A DNA stretch of 64,000 nucleotides from Palsa-295 sp963785585 (GTDB lineage: Bacteria > Acidobacteriota > Terriglobia > Acidiferrales > UBA7541), in the NCBI GenBank assembly GCA_963785585.1, contig CAWAVW010000004.1, positions 496,001 to 560,000 on the forward strand, given 5' to 3'. The position numbers and the translations under genes are program-made. Below are positions 28,665-36,658 of this stretch, in pieces; positions within the stretch are counted from its first letter, which is position 1, and the number at the start of each line of letters is the position of its first letter. The notes beneath the pieces are model-generated. The model saw nothing but the letters and a program-made list of their open reading frames with translations. It was not told the DNA's origin and made no database searches.

Positions 28665-28880
28665 ATGACAACCAAGACGCCGGAAAAAAAGAAATCGGGA
28701 AAGCTGAAGATCAAGTGGACGGTGAGTTTTATCGGCTGCCCGCGCAGCATGCGGCAGACGATTCGCGGCCTGGGTTTCCGCCGCATGCAGCAAGTGCTCG
28801 AAGTGGACGATACGCCGTCGATTCGCGGCATGATCGCGCGCGTGCACCATCTCGTGGTGATTGAGGGTCAGAATGGCTGA
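28665..28880 (+). CDS. rpmD: 50S ribosomal protein L30
   Basis: The 71-residue product has KWTVSFIGCPRSMRQTIRGL and the end IARVHHLVVIEG, standard for bacterial L30. It overlaps the start of rplO by 8 bases. Confidence 0.96.
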   Translation: MTTKTPEKKKSGKLKIKWTVSFIGCPRSMRQTIRGLGFRRMQQVLEVDDTPSIRGMIARVHHLVVIEGQNG

Positions 28881-29328
28881 GAAACCAACGCTATCGAATT
28901 TGAAGCCGCCGCGGGGATCGCGTCACCGCAAAGTGCGCGTGGGCCGCGGAATGGGCTCGAAGCTGGGCAAGACTTCGGGCGCCGGCAACAAAGGTCAACA
29001 GTCCCGCCGCGGTTATTCGCGCCGTCCGGGATTTGAAGGCGGCCAGATGCCGCTGCACCGCCGTTTGCCGAAGCGTGGGTTTACTTCGCCGAACTCGACC
29101 ACGTACGCCGTGATCAATGTGGAGGAGTTAAACGGATTCAGCGCCGGTGAAACGGTTTCGCCGGACCTGTTGTTCGATCTCGGCGTACTGCGCGTGAAGC
29201 GCGAGAACGTGAAGATCCTGGGCGATGGCGAAATCAAAGTCGCCCTGACCGTGCAGGCGCACGCATTCAGCAAATCGGCGGAGCAGAAAATCACGGCCGC
29301 CGGGGGCAAGGTCGAAGTTATTCGATGA
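28873..29328 (+). CDS. rplO: 50S ribosomal protein L15
   Basis: The start is ATG 28873 (MAEKPTLSNLKPPRGSRHRK), inside the end of rpmD and preceded by GAGGG. The 151-residue product has the Gly-rich VGRGMGSKLGKTSGAGNKGQ and PLHRRLPKRGF motifs. Its stop overlaps the secY start (ATGA), the conserved rplO-secY coupling. Confidence 0.97.
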   Translation: MAEKPTLSNLKPPRGSRHRKVRVGRGMGSKLGKTSGAGNKGQQSRRGYSRRPGFEGGQMPLHRRLPKRGFTSPNSTTYAVINVEELNGFSAGETVSPDLLFDLGVLRVKRENVKILGDGEIKVALTVQAHAFSKSAEQKITAAGGKVEVIR

Positions 29329-30728
29329 ACAAGCTGGTCCAGGCATTCCGGAACATTTTCAGCACGCCGGATCTGCGAAACCGCGTTCTTTTCACGTTGG
29401 CGCTGCTGGCGGTTTACCGCCTGGGCGCGTTTATCCCCACGCCGGGAATCAACACCGCGCTTTTGCAGCAGCTGTTTCAGCAGGGCCAGGGTTCGGTGCT
29501 GGGCATTATCGATTTGTTCAGCGGCGGCAACTTCCGCAAGCTGACGATTTTCGCGCTCGGCATCATGCCGTACATCACGGCATCGATTATTTTGCAGTTG
29601 ATGGTGGTGGTGTGGCCGTACCTGGAACGCCTTCAAAAAGAGGGCGAACTCGGGCGCCGTAAGATCACCCAGTACACGCGCTACCTGACGATTATTTTGA
29701 GTTTGTTCCAGTCGTTCACGATTGCCGAAACGCTGATGCGCCAGAATCTGGCCGGCCAGGCGGTTGTTTATCATCCGGGCCCGCGTTTCGTGTTCATGAC
29801 AATTCTGACGCTCACGACCGGTTCGGCGTTCATCATGTGGCTGGGCGAGCAGATCAGCGACCGCGGCATTGGAAATGGAATGTCGCTGATCATTTTTGCC
29901 GGCATTGTGGTCGGACTGCCGCGCGCCGTGCTGGATTTGTGGAACAAGGCGATCAACCAGCAGTGGGGTTCATTTACCGCGATTGCCATCATTGGCCTAA
30001 TCGCCCTGATGCTCGCGGTGGTTGCGTTTATCGTATTCGTAGAAGGCGGCCAGCGGCGGATTCCGGTGCAGTATGCGAAGCGCGTGATGGGCCGGCGGGT
30101 AATGGGCGGCCAGATGACCTACCTGCCGCTGCGCGTCAATTCCGGCGGCGTGATTCCGCCGATTTTCGCGAGTTCGCTTTTGACGTTTCCGCAGACGATC
30201 GCTTTGCTGTTTGCGAGCAAGTCGTCGGGGTTTGACCGTTTCGCGCAGGCGATCAAGTGGGGCGAGCCGCTTTACACGTTGATCTACGTGACGCTGATTA
30301 TTTTCTTCGCCTTCTTTTACGTGGGCATCATTTTCAATCCCACGGAGCTGGCGGACAACATGCGGAAGTACGGCGGGTTCATTCCGGGCATCCGGCCGGG
30401 ACGAAACACGTCCGAGTATATCAACCGCATTCTGACTCGCCTGACGCTGGTGGGCGGCATTTATCTCGCTATCGTGTGCTTGCTGCCGGAGTGGATGATT
30501 TCCGGTATTCACTTGCAGCACTTGTGGCTGGTGGGAGATTGGTTTGACCGCCACATGTGGCGCTTCGTTCTTGACGGCTTGAACGTTCAGTTTTACTTCG
30601 GCGGCACATCGCTGCTGATCGTGGTGGGCGTGGCCATGGACACCGTGCAGCAACTGGAAGCGCAGCTTGTGATGCGCAACTACGACGGGTTCGTGCGCAA
30701 GGGCCGCGTTCGAGGGCGCCGTAGTTAA
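29325..30728 (+). CDS. secY: Protein translocase subunit SecY
   Basis: The 467-residue inner-membrane protein has ten predicted membrane segments and the SecY signatures LAVYRLGAFIPTPGI, ITASIILQLM and GLNVQFYFGGTSLLIVVGVA. It forms the protein-conducting channel with SecE and SecG, driven by SecA (gene at 50639-53695). The length is slightly above that of E. coli. It overlaps rplO by 4 bases and precedes adk. Confidence 0.98.
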   Translation: MNKLVQAFRNIFSTPDLRNRVLFTLALLAVYRLGAFIPTPGINTALLQQLFQQGQGSVLGIIDLFSGGNFRKLTIFALGIMPYITASIILQLMVVVWPYLERLQKEGELGRRKITQYTRYLTIILSLFQSFTIAETLMRQNLAGQAVVYHPGPRFVFMTILTLTTGSAFIMWLGEQISDRGIGNGMSLIIFAGIVVGLPRAVLDLWNKAINQQWGSFTAIAIIGLIALMLAVVAFIVFVEGGQRRIPVQYAKRVMGRRVMGGQMTYLPLRVNSGGVIPPIFASSLLTFPQTIALLFASKSSGFDRFAQAIKWGEPLYTLIYVTLIIFFAFFYVGIIFNPTELADNMRKYGGFIPGIRPGRNTSEYINRILTRLTLVGGIYLAIVCLLPEWMISGIHLQHLWLVGDWFDRHMWRFVLDGLNVQFYFGGTSLLIVVGVAMDTVQQLEAQLVMRNYDGFVRKGRVRGRRS

Positions 30729-30741
30729 TGGCGGCGCGTTA

Positions 30742-31431
30742 GTGGTGCAGAAAGCGTCTAAGCGGGCGTTGATCTTTCTTGGGCCGCCGGGAGCGGGGAA
30801 AGGCACGCAGGCCAAGCGCATCGCCAAGGAACTCGGCGTTCCGCATCTTTCGACCGGCGATATGTTGCGCGAAGCGGTTTCGACGGGCACCGCGCTCGGC
30901 AAGCAGGCCAAGCCGATCATGGATCGCGGCGATCTGGTGCCCGACGCCATCGTGCTGGGGATGGTGGAAGAGCGGCTGAAGCGGCCCGATTGCGCGAACG
31001 GATTTATCTTCGACGGTTTTCCGCGGACGTTGCCGCAAGCCGAAGAGCTGGACGCGATTCTTCATCGCAGCGGATTCGGCAAGCCGCTGGTGATTGAGTT
31101 TCAAGTCAGCCCGGAAACGCTAATCAAGCGCGTGGCGGGCCGATGGACGTGCAGCGTGGGCGGCGAGACGTACAACATTCACGATCGCCCGCCGAAGGTG
31201 GCGGGAATCTGCGACGTGGATGGCGGCAAGCTGGTGCAGCGCGACGACGACCGGCCGGAAATCGTGAAAGAGCGTTTCGCGGCGTACGAGCGACAGACGA
31301 TGCCGCTGGCGGAGTATTACCGGACGCACGGCGTGCTGGAAGTGATCGACGGGGCGCAGAGCGTGGAAAAAGTGACCGCGGCGCTGAACGAGATTTTGAA
31401 GCGCGCGGAAGGTCGCGATGGTCATCTGTAA
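30742..31431 (+). CDS. adk: Adenylate kinase
   Basis: The GTG start at 30742 (or the adjacent GTG 30745) gives 229 residues. P-loop LGPPGAGKGTQAKR, STGDMLREAV and FDGFPRTLPQAEEL identify adenylate kinase, which interconverts ATP, ADP and AMP. The LID is the long type. It keeps only two Cys: the usual CxxC pairs read CSVG and CDVD, so the zinc site seen in many Gram-positive enzymes is degenerate. The secY-adk-map order is widely conserved. It overlaps map by 14 bases. Confidence 0.96.
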   Translation: MVQKASKRALIFLGPPGAGKGTQAKRIAKELGVPHLSTGDMLREAVSTGTALGKQAKPIMDRGDLVPDAIVLGMVEERLKRPDCANGFIFDGFPRTLPQAEELDAILHRSGFGKPLVIEFQVSPETLIKRVAGRWTCSVGGETYNIHDRPPKVAGICDVDGGKLVQRDDDRPEIVKERFAAYERQTMPLAEYYRTHGVLEVIDGAQSVEKVTAALNEILKRAEGRDGHL

Positions 31432-32191
31432 ATCGCCGTCCGAACTCGAAAAGATGTACCGCGCGGGGCAGATCGTGTGGGGCGCGCTCGACAAGATGCG
31501 CCAGATGGTGAAGCCCGGCGTGACGACGCAGCAGCTGGACGAATTCGCCGAGGCGTACACCGTGGAGCATCACGCGAGGCCGGCATTCAAGGGCTACCGC
31601 GGGTATCCGGGTTCGGTGTGCACTTCGATCAACCAGGAAGTGGTGCACGGAATTCCTTCGAAGTCGCGGAAGCTGCGCGAAGGCGACATTCTTTCGATGG
31701 ATTTCGGCGTCGAGCTGGACGGCTACTACGGCGACGCGGCGTTGACGGTGCCGGTGGGCAAGATCAATCCGGTGCGCGAAAAGCTTTTGCGCGTGACGCG
31801 CGAATCGCTCGAGCAGGCCATCGACAAGGTTCGGCCGGGCAACCGGCTGGGCGATGTTTCCGCCGCGGTGCAGGCCTGGGTAGAAAAGAACGGGTACTCG
31901 GTGGTTCGGGAGTTTGTGGGGCACGGCATCGGGACGAAGATGCACGAAGACCCGCAGCTTCCGAATTACGGTTCGCCGGGCCAGGGACCGAAGCTGCAAG
32001 AGGGAATGGTGCTGGCGATCGAGCCGATGGTGAACACGGGCGGCCCGGGAGTTCGCGTACTGGAAGACGATTGGACGGCGGTTACGACGGACGGCAGCGA
32101 CTCCGCGCATTTCGAGCACACCGTCGCCGTGACGGCCAACGGGCCGTGGATTTTGACGCGGCCGAAGGACGCAGCGGGCCCGGTCTGGTAA
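31418..32191 (+). CDS. map: Methionine aminopeptidase, type I
   Basis: The 257-residue product has all five metal ligands of type I MetAP: D95, D106, H169, E202 and E233 in DFGVELDGYYGDAA, VGHGIG, IEPMV and HFEHTVAV. It removes N-terminal Met from nascent chains. The start lies inside the end of adk. No N-terminal zinc extension is present. Confidence 0.97.
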   Translation: MVICKSPSELEKMYRAGQIVWGALDKMRQMVKPGVTTQQLDEFAEAYTVEHHARPAFKGYRGYPGSVCTSINQEVVHGIPSKSRKLREGDILSMDFGVELDGYYGDAALTVPVGKINPVREKLLRVTRESLEQAIDKVRPGNRLGDVSAAVQAWVEKNGYSVVREFVGHGIGTKMHEDPQLPNYGSPGQGPKLQEGMVLAIEPMVNTGGPGVRVLEDDWTAVTTDGSDSAHFEHTVAVTANGPWILTRPKDAAGPVW

Positions 32192-32241
32192 TGAATCTTG
32201 CGAGCATCTAATTAAGAGGCACCCGGTTACGACAGGAGAGC

Positions 32242-32505
32242 ATGAACCGAAGGCCAGAGCAGAAGAAAGAGAAGTCGAGCGAAGGCAGCGGCAAGGAAGA
32301 CGCCATCGAAGTGATGGCGACGGTGGTGGAACCGCTTCCGAACGCGATGTTTCGCGTCGAACTTGAAAATAAGCACCAGGTGCTGGCGCATATTTCCGGG
32401 AAGATGCGCAAGAATTTTATCCGAATTCTGCCGGGAGATCGCGTGGCTGTGGAACTTTCACCCTACGATCTCACGCGCGGCAGAATCGTCTATCGCTACA
32501 AGTAG
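32242..32505 (+). CDS. infA: Translation initiation factor IF-1
   Basis: The 87-residue product has the S1-type OB-fold: EDAIEVMATVVEPLPNAMFR, HISGKMRKNFIRILPGDRV and VELSPYDLTRGRIVYRYK. About 15 charged residues (MNRRPEQKKEKSSEG) precede the normal start, and an AGGAG site supports this longer form. IF-1 blocks the A site during initiation. Confidence 0.96.
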   Translation: MNRRPEQKKEKSSEGSGKEDAIEVMATVVEPLPNAMFRVELENKHQVLAHISGKMRKNFIRILPGDRVAVELSPYDLTRGRIVYRYK

Positions 32506-32544
32506 CACTGCGCTGCCGGGAACATCGGCGGCAAGGGGATTGAG

Positions 32545-32658
32545 ATGAAGGTTCGGGCATCGGTAAAAAAGATTTGTATGAAGTGCAAGATCGTTCACCG
32601 GCGCGGCGTGGTGCGCGTGATTTGCGAAAATGCAAAGCACCGGCAGCGCCAGGGCTAA
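32545..32658 (+). CDS. rpmJ: 50S ribosomal protein L36
   Basis: A 37-residue product: MKVRASVKKICMKCKIVHRR and a tail ending HRQRQG. C11, C14, C27 and H32 are the zinc ligands of the zinc-containing L36 form. It lies between infA and rpsM, its classical place. GGGGATTGAG precedes the ATG. Confidence 0.96.
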   Translation: MKVRASVKKICMKCKIVHRRGVVRVICENAKHRQRQG

Positions 32659-32676
32659 AGGCGAGGAGAAAAGCGA

Positions 32677-33063
32677 ATGGCTCGTATCGCAGGTGTGGAT
32701 TTGCCGCCGAACAAGCGGCTCTGGATCGGATTGACGGCGATTTATGGAATCGGGCAGTCTCGCGCGAAGTCGCTTGCCGAGAAGGCCAACGTCGAATACA
32801 CCAAGAAGATCAAGGATCTGACGGAAGAGGAATTGACGCGACTACGCGCCGCGATCGAAGCGGAAGGCCGCGTGGAAGGCGATCTTCGCAAAGAGATGCA
32901 GATGAACGTCCGCCGGCTGATTGAAATCCAGGCGTATCGCGGACTGCGGCACCGCCGCAACCTGCCGGTTCGCGGACAGCGCACCCATACCAATGCGCGC
33001 ACCCGCAAGGGTCCGCGGAAGGGCGCTGTGGCAGCGAAGAAGAAGACCATGGCCCGCAAGTAA
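32677..33063 (+). CDS. rpsM: 30S ribosomal protein S13
   Basis: The 128-residue product has MARIAGVDLPPNKRLWIGL, YGIGQSRAKSLAEKA and the C-terminal RGLRHRRNLPVRGQRTHTNA plus a basic tail ending MARK. S13 is in the 30S head, bridging to the large subunit. AGGAGAAAAGCG precedes the ATG. Confidence 0.97.
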   Translation: MARIAGVDLPPNKRLWIGLTAIYGIGQSRAKSLAEKANVEYTKKIKDLTEEELTRLRAAIEAEGRVEGDLRKEMQMNVRRLIEIQAYRGLRHRRNLPVRGQRTHTNARTRKGPRKGAVAAKKKTMARK

Positions 33064-33133
33064 GATTGGAAGCGGAGCGAAGCAGCTCCGCCGAAGCAAA
33101 CGCAATCGCAGAACGAACAGGAGAAACACTCGC

Positions 33134-33592
33134 GTGGCAAAAGAGACGAAAGACGCAGCGGCGGCAGGAGCAGCGCCGGCAGCAGGCGCGGCAAAAACTT
33201 CGAAGCGCAAGAAAGAGTTTCGCAAGAAGCGCGAGAAGCGCGTGGTGCCGCACGGCGTCGTCTGCATTCAGGCGACGTTCAATAACACGATCGTGACGCT
33301 CACGGATCCGGATGGCCGCGCGGTCAGCTGGTCTTCGGCCGGGTCGGTGGGATTCAAGGGATCGCGGAAAGGCACTCCGTACGCCGCGCAGCAGGCCGCT
33401 GCAACGGCCGCGGGCGTGGCTCGCGATCAGTACGGCATGAAGTCAGTTGAAGTGCGGGTGAAGGGACCGGGCGCAGGCCGCGAATCCGCAGTGCGCGCGC
33501 TGGCTTCCTCAGGCTTGCACATCAACGCGATCAAGGATGTGACGCCGGTGCCGCACAACGGCTGCCGTCCGCCGAAGCGCCGCCGCGTATAA
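33134..33592 (+). CDS. rpsK: 30S ribosomal protein S11 with Ala-rich N-terminus
   Basis: The start is GTG 33134, with AGGAG upstream. The first about 35 residues are Ala/Gly-rich and then Lys/Arg-rich, unlike the usual short N-terminus. The core has GVVCIQATFNNTIVTLTDPD, SSAGSVGFKGSRKGTPYAAQ and PVPHNGCRPPKRRRV. It yields 152 residues where about 130 is usual. S11 lines the mRNA exit region of the platform. Confidence 0.95.
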   Translation: MAKETKDAAAAGAAPAAGAAKTSKRKKEFRKKREKRVVPHGVVCIQATFNNTIVTLTDPDGRAVSWSSAGSVGFKGSRKGTPYAAQQAAATAAGVARDQYGMKSVEVRVKGPGAGRESAVRALASSGLHINAIKDVTPVPHNGCRPPKRRRV

Positions 33593-33744
33593 GAGATTTG
33601 CAGGGCCGCAGCTTGCTGCGCCCGATTTTGTGGCGTTCGCCTTCGGGTGGACGCTGCGAAACAGCCGTACAGTAAACGAACTGGATCAGGAAGAAGGGTC
33701 GCCAGCCCGTAAACTGATCCCCAAGAAATAAAGGAGAACGCTAA

Positions 33745-34377
33745 GTGGCAAGACATCGTGATGCAGTTTGCCGGCTGTGCCGTCGGGAAGGCCAAAAGCT
33801 GTTCCTGAAAGGCCTGCGGTGCTTTACAGAAAAGTGCGCCATCGAAAAGCGCAACTTCGTTCCGGGCCAACACGGCCAGGCGCGCCGGGCCAAGATGGTT
33901 GGCTATGGCGTGCAGTTGCGCGAAAAGCAGAAAGTGAAACGGACGTACGGCTTGCTCGAACGGCAGTTCCGCAACTATTTCGAGAAGGCGGAGAAGACCA
34001 AGGGCCCTACGGGCTCGAACCTGATGGTGATGCTCGAACGGCGCCTGGACAACGTGGTGTATCGCATGGGACTTGCGGGTTCGCGCTCGCAGGCTCGGCA
34101 GCTCGTGCTTCACGGACACATTCGCGTGAAGGGGCACAAGGTCAACATCCCCAGCTACCTGGTGCAGGTGGGCGAAGAGATTTCGTTGAAGGATAAGATG
34201 CACGAAAACGCGATGGTTCTGGAAGCGCGCAATCTGGCGAAGAGCCAGGGCGTGGCTCCGTGGCTGGACATCGACCCGGCCGCTTTCAAGGCCAAGGTCG
34301 TTGCGTTGCCGCGCCGCGAAGACGTGCAGACGCCGCCGATGAACGAACAGCTCATCGTCGAACTGTACTCAAAGTAG
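33745..34377 (+). CDS. rpsD: 30S ribosomal protein S4, zinc-binding form
   Basis: The GTG start follows AAGGAGAACGC. The 210-residue product has four N-terminal Cys (C9, C12, C26, C31), the zinc form of S4, then NFVPGQHGQ, and the S4 RNA-binding domain RRLDNVVYRMG and HGHIRVKGHKVNIPSYLV. S4 starts 30S assembly and in E. coli represses the alpha operon. The 152-base gap before it has a GCAGC/GCTGC hairpin but no clear pseudoknot that I could assign. Confidence 0.97.
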   Translation: MARHRDAVCRLCRREGQKLFLKGLRCFTEKCAIEKRNFVPGQHGQARRAKMVGYGVQLREKQKVKRTYGLLERQFRNYFEKAEKTKGPTGSNLMVMLERRLDNVVYRMGLAGSRSQARQLVLHGHIRVKGHKVNIPSYLVQVGEEISLKDKMHENAMVLEARNLAKSQGVAPWLDIDPAAFKAKVVALPRREDVQTPPMNEQLIVELYSK

Positions 34378-34491
34378 CGCCGGCGCGAATCGCGCTCGGA
34401 AAGCGGATTTTGTCTTTCGATTTGTCCTTAGGATTTGTGCTTGGGATTTGTTTGCAGGTCCGCCTCTGGCGGGCCAGGAGGAACGTTAGAT

Positions 34492-35523
34492 ATGTGGAAG
34501 GGCTTCCAGAAACCAAAGCGTTTGGCAGCAGAACCGGAGTCGTTGACCGACAAGTACGGAAAGTTTTCCGCGCAGCCGTTTGAGCGCGGTTGGGGTACGA
34601 CGGTCGGCAACTCTCTGCGGCGCGCGCTGTTGAGCTCGATCGAAGGCGCAGCCATTACCGCCGTGAAAATCGAAGGCGTGTTGCATGAGTTTTCTCCGAT
34701 CCCGGGAGTTGTGGAAGACGCGACCGACATCATCCTGAACCTGAAGCAGGTTCCGCTGAAGCTGAACACCGACCAACCGAAGACGATCACCCTGGTCGTT
34801 GATACGCCGGGCCCGGTTACGTCCGCGAAGATCGAAGAGGACGCGGACATCGCGGTGCTCGACAAGAACATCTACATCGCGACGGTGAGCGAAGGCGGCA
34901 AGTTCGAACTGGAATTGCGCGTGAAGAATGGCCGCGGGTACGTGGCTGCCGACCGCAACTTCGACGAAGATTTGCCGATCGGTTACATTCCCATCGATTC
35001 GATCCACTCGCCGGTGCGCAAGGTGAACTACGCCGTCGAAGCGGCTCGTTTGGGACAGATGACCGATTACGAAAAGCTGACTCTTGAAGTCTGGACCAAC
35101 GCCGCCATCACCCCGCAGGACGCGATCGGCCTGGCATCCAAGCTGGTGAAAGACCACATGAGCATCTTCATCAATTTCGAAGAGACGCCGGACCTGCCGG
35201 ACGAAGTCGTCGAGAATTTCAGCGATCCTCGGCTGGAATTCCTGGATCGCTCGGTCGAAGAGCTGGAACTTTCGGTGCGCTCTTACAATTGCCTGAAGAA
35301 TGCGAACATTCAGAATCTGCGGGAACTGGTGCAGAAGACCGAATCCGAAATGCTGAAGACCAAGAATTTCGGGCGCAAGTCGCTGAATGAAATCAAAGAC
35401 ATCCTGCACAAGATGGGGTTGAGCCTGGGCATGAAATTCGACGAGCACGGCCGGATCATCTGGCCGCCGCTGCCGAGCCAGACCGCGCCTCCGCCTTCCG
35501 AGGGGGATGCCTCGGCTCTGTAA
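34492..35523 (+). CDS. rpoA: DNA-directed RNA polymerase subunit alpha
   Basis: The start is ATG 34492 (MWKGFQKPKRLAAEPESLTD), with a perfect AGGAGG 10 bases upstream. The 343-residue product has the dimerisation motif FERGWGTTVGNSLRRALLSS, the NTD core, a linker and a CTD with NCLKNANIQNLRELVQKTE and KNFGRKSLNEIKDIL, the surface that binds UP elements and activators. Length and order (rpsD-rpoA-rplQ) are canonical. Confidence 0.98.
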   Translation: MWKGFQKPKRLAAEPESLTDKYGKFSAQPFERGWGTTVGNSLRRALLSSIEGAAITAVKIEGVLHEFSPIPGVVEDATDIILNLKQVPLKLNTDQPKTITLVVDTPGPVTSAKIEEDADIAVLDKNIYIATVSEGGKFELELRVKNGRGYVAADRNFDEDLPIGYIPIDSIHSPVRKVNYAVEAARLGQMTDYEKLTLEVWTNAAITPQDAIGLASKLVKDHMSIFINFEETPDLPDEVVENFSDPRLEFLDRSVEELELSVRSYNCLKNANIQNLRELVQKTESEMLKTKNFGRKSLNEIKDILHKMGLSLGMKFDEHGRIIWPPLPSQTAPPPSEGDASAL

Positions 35524-35545
35524 TCGAGCGCCACGGTAAGCAACC

Positions 35546-35995
35546 ATGAGACACCTTAAATCAGGCTCGAAACTCGGCAAGCAGCCCGCGCATCGCCGCG
35601 CGGTGCTGCGCAACCTGGTCACCAACCTCATCGAGAAGGAACGCATTCACACGACCATCCTGCGGGCGAAGGCAACGCGGCGTCTGGCGGAAAAGATGAT
35701 CACGCTCGGCAAGCGCGACTCGCTTCACGCGCGTCGCCAGGCGTCGGCGTTTCTGATGACTCCGGTGGCAACCGAAAAACTGTTCAAGGATCTGGCACCG
35801 CGATTCGCGCAGCGTCCCGGAGGCTACACGCGCATCATTCGCGCGGGTTGGCGCCTGGGCGACGGCGCGGAGCTGGCCATCCTGGAATTCATCGGCTCCG
35901 AACTGAAGAAGAAAGAGAAGCGCCCTCGCCGCAAGCCGACCGAGGAAGCTCCGGAAGAAGAAACCAGCGAGAAGGAAGCCGTCGCCAAGACGTAG
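35546..35995 (+). CDS. rplQ: 50S ribosomal protein L17 with charged tail
   Basis: The 149-residue product has the L17 start MRHLKSGSKLGKQPAHRRAV, NLIEKERIHTT and RPGGYTRIIRAGWRLGD. It then carries a tail of about 30 residues of alternating Lys/Arg and Glu. It is the last gene of the cluster and is followed by a strong terminator. Confidence 0.97.
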   Translation: MRHLKSGSKLGKQPAHRRAVLRNLVTNLIEKERIHTTILRAKATRRLAEKMITLGKRDSLHARRQASAFLMTPVATEKLFKDLAPRFAQRPGGYTRIIRAGWRLGDGAELAILEFIGSELKKKEKRPRRKPTEEAPEEETSEKEAVAKT

Positions 35996-36023
35996 TTCGC
36001 CGGCAGGATTCCTTTCGCAAAAG

Positions 36024-36068
36024 AAAAACGCCCGGTTCGAGAGATCGAGCCGGGCGTTTTGTTTTTTA
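36024..36068. terminator. Bidirectional terminator between rplQ and the DUF1697 gene
   Basis: A 16-base stem (36025-36040 with 36045-36060, one G-U pair) carries a GAGA tetraloop. TTTTGTTTTTT follows on the plus strand, and an A-run on the other side gives a T-run on the minus strand. It can end both converging transcripts. Confidence 0.93.
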
Positions 36069-36084
36069 GCGCGTCGTTTGACGG

Positions 36085-36642
36085 CTAGGCGTTCATCATT
36101 TCGAGTAATTTCAAAACCGTCCGCCAATTCCGCGCGGTGCTGACGGTCTTGAGCTTGGAATCAAAATATGCGTTGGTGAGCTTGCTGTTGCCGGCACCAT
36201 TCGGAAACAGAGCGTATATCTCGCGGCCGACAACCTGAAACGAATCGCCGGGCGACCGGTTCGGATTGAGAATGGCGACGCCGGCCGCGTCCGGCACATC
36301 CGCCAGGAAAAACACATGAAGGCGTTCCGCATCCGGATCGCATTTCGGATACGCATTTTTCCGCACAATCTCGCTCATTTCGTCGAGGGTCCGAATCACC
36401 ACCGGAATTTTGAACTTAAATCGCTTCTCGACGCCGGACGACACAGCCGCCGCGATCGTTTTCAGGATTTTCTCGGGCGCGCGAAACACAACGTTTCCGC
36501 TCTGGATGTACGTCGTCACGTCGGTGCATCCGGCCTTCTCGAAGATGGCCGCCAGATCATTCATCGGCAGGATATTCTTGCCGCCCACGTTGATTCCGCG
36601 GAGCAGCGCTACGAACTTTCCGGATTTGGAAGGCTTGGCCAT
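36085..36642 (-). CDS. DUF1697 family protein
   Basis: The 185-residue product matches the DUF1697 family: KFVALLRGINVGGKNILPMND near the start, the conserved TYIQSGNVVFR and NAYFDSKL-like end with a TARNWRTVLKLLEM motif. Biochemical function is unknown. No signal peptide or membrane segment is seen. It lies just downstream (in its own direction) of the M61 peptidase gene and may share its transcript. Confidence 0.85.
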   Translation of the reverse strand: MAKPSKSGKFVALLRGINVGGKNILPMNDLAAIFEKAGCTDVTTYIQSGNVVFRAPEKILKTIAAAVSSGVEKRFKFKIPVVIRTLDEMSEIVRKNAYPKCDPDAERLHVFFLADVPDAAGVAILNPNRSPGDSFQVVGREIYALFPNGAGNSKLTNAYFDSKLKTVSTARNWRTVLKLLEMMNA

Positions 36643-36658
36643 CGCGCCCGGTAGCCGC

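Noticed and set aside
26934..28850. A 638-codon minus-strand frame opposite rpsH to rpmD
   Set aside because: Antisense shadow of six ribosomal protein genes.
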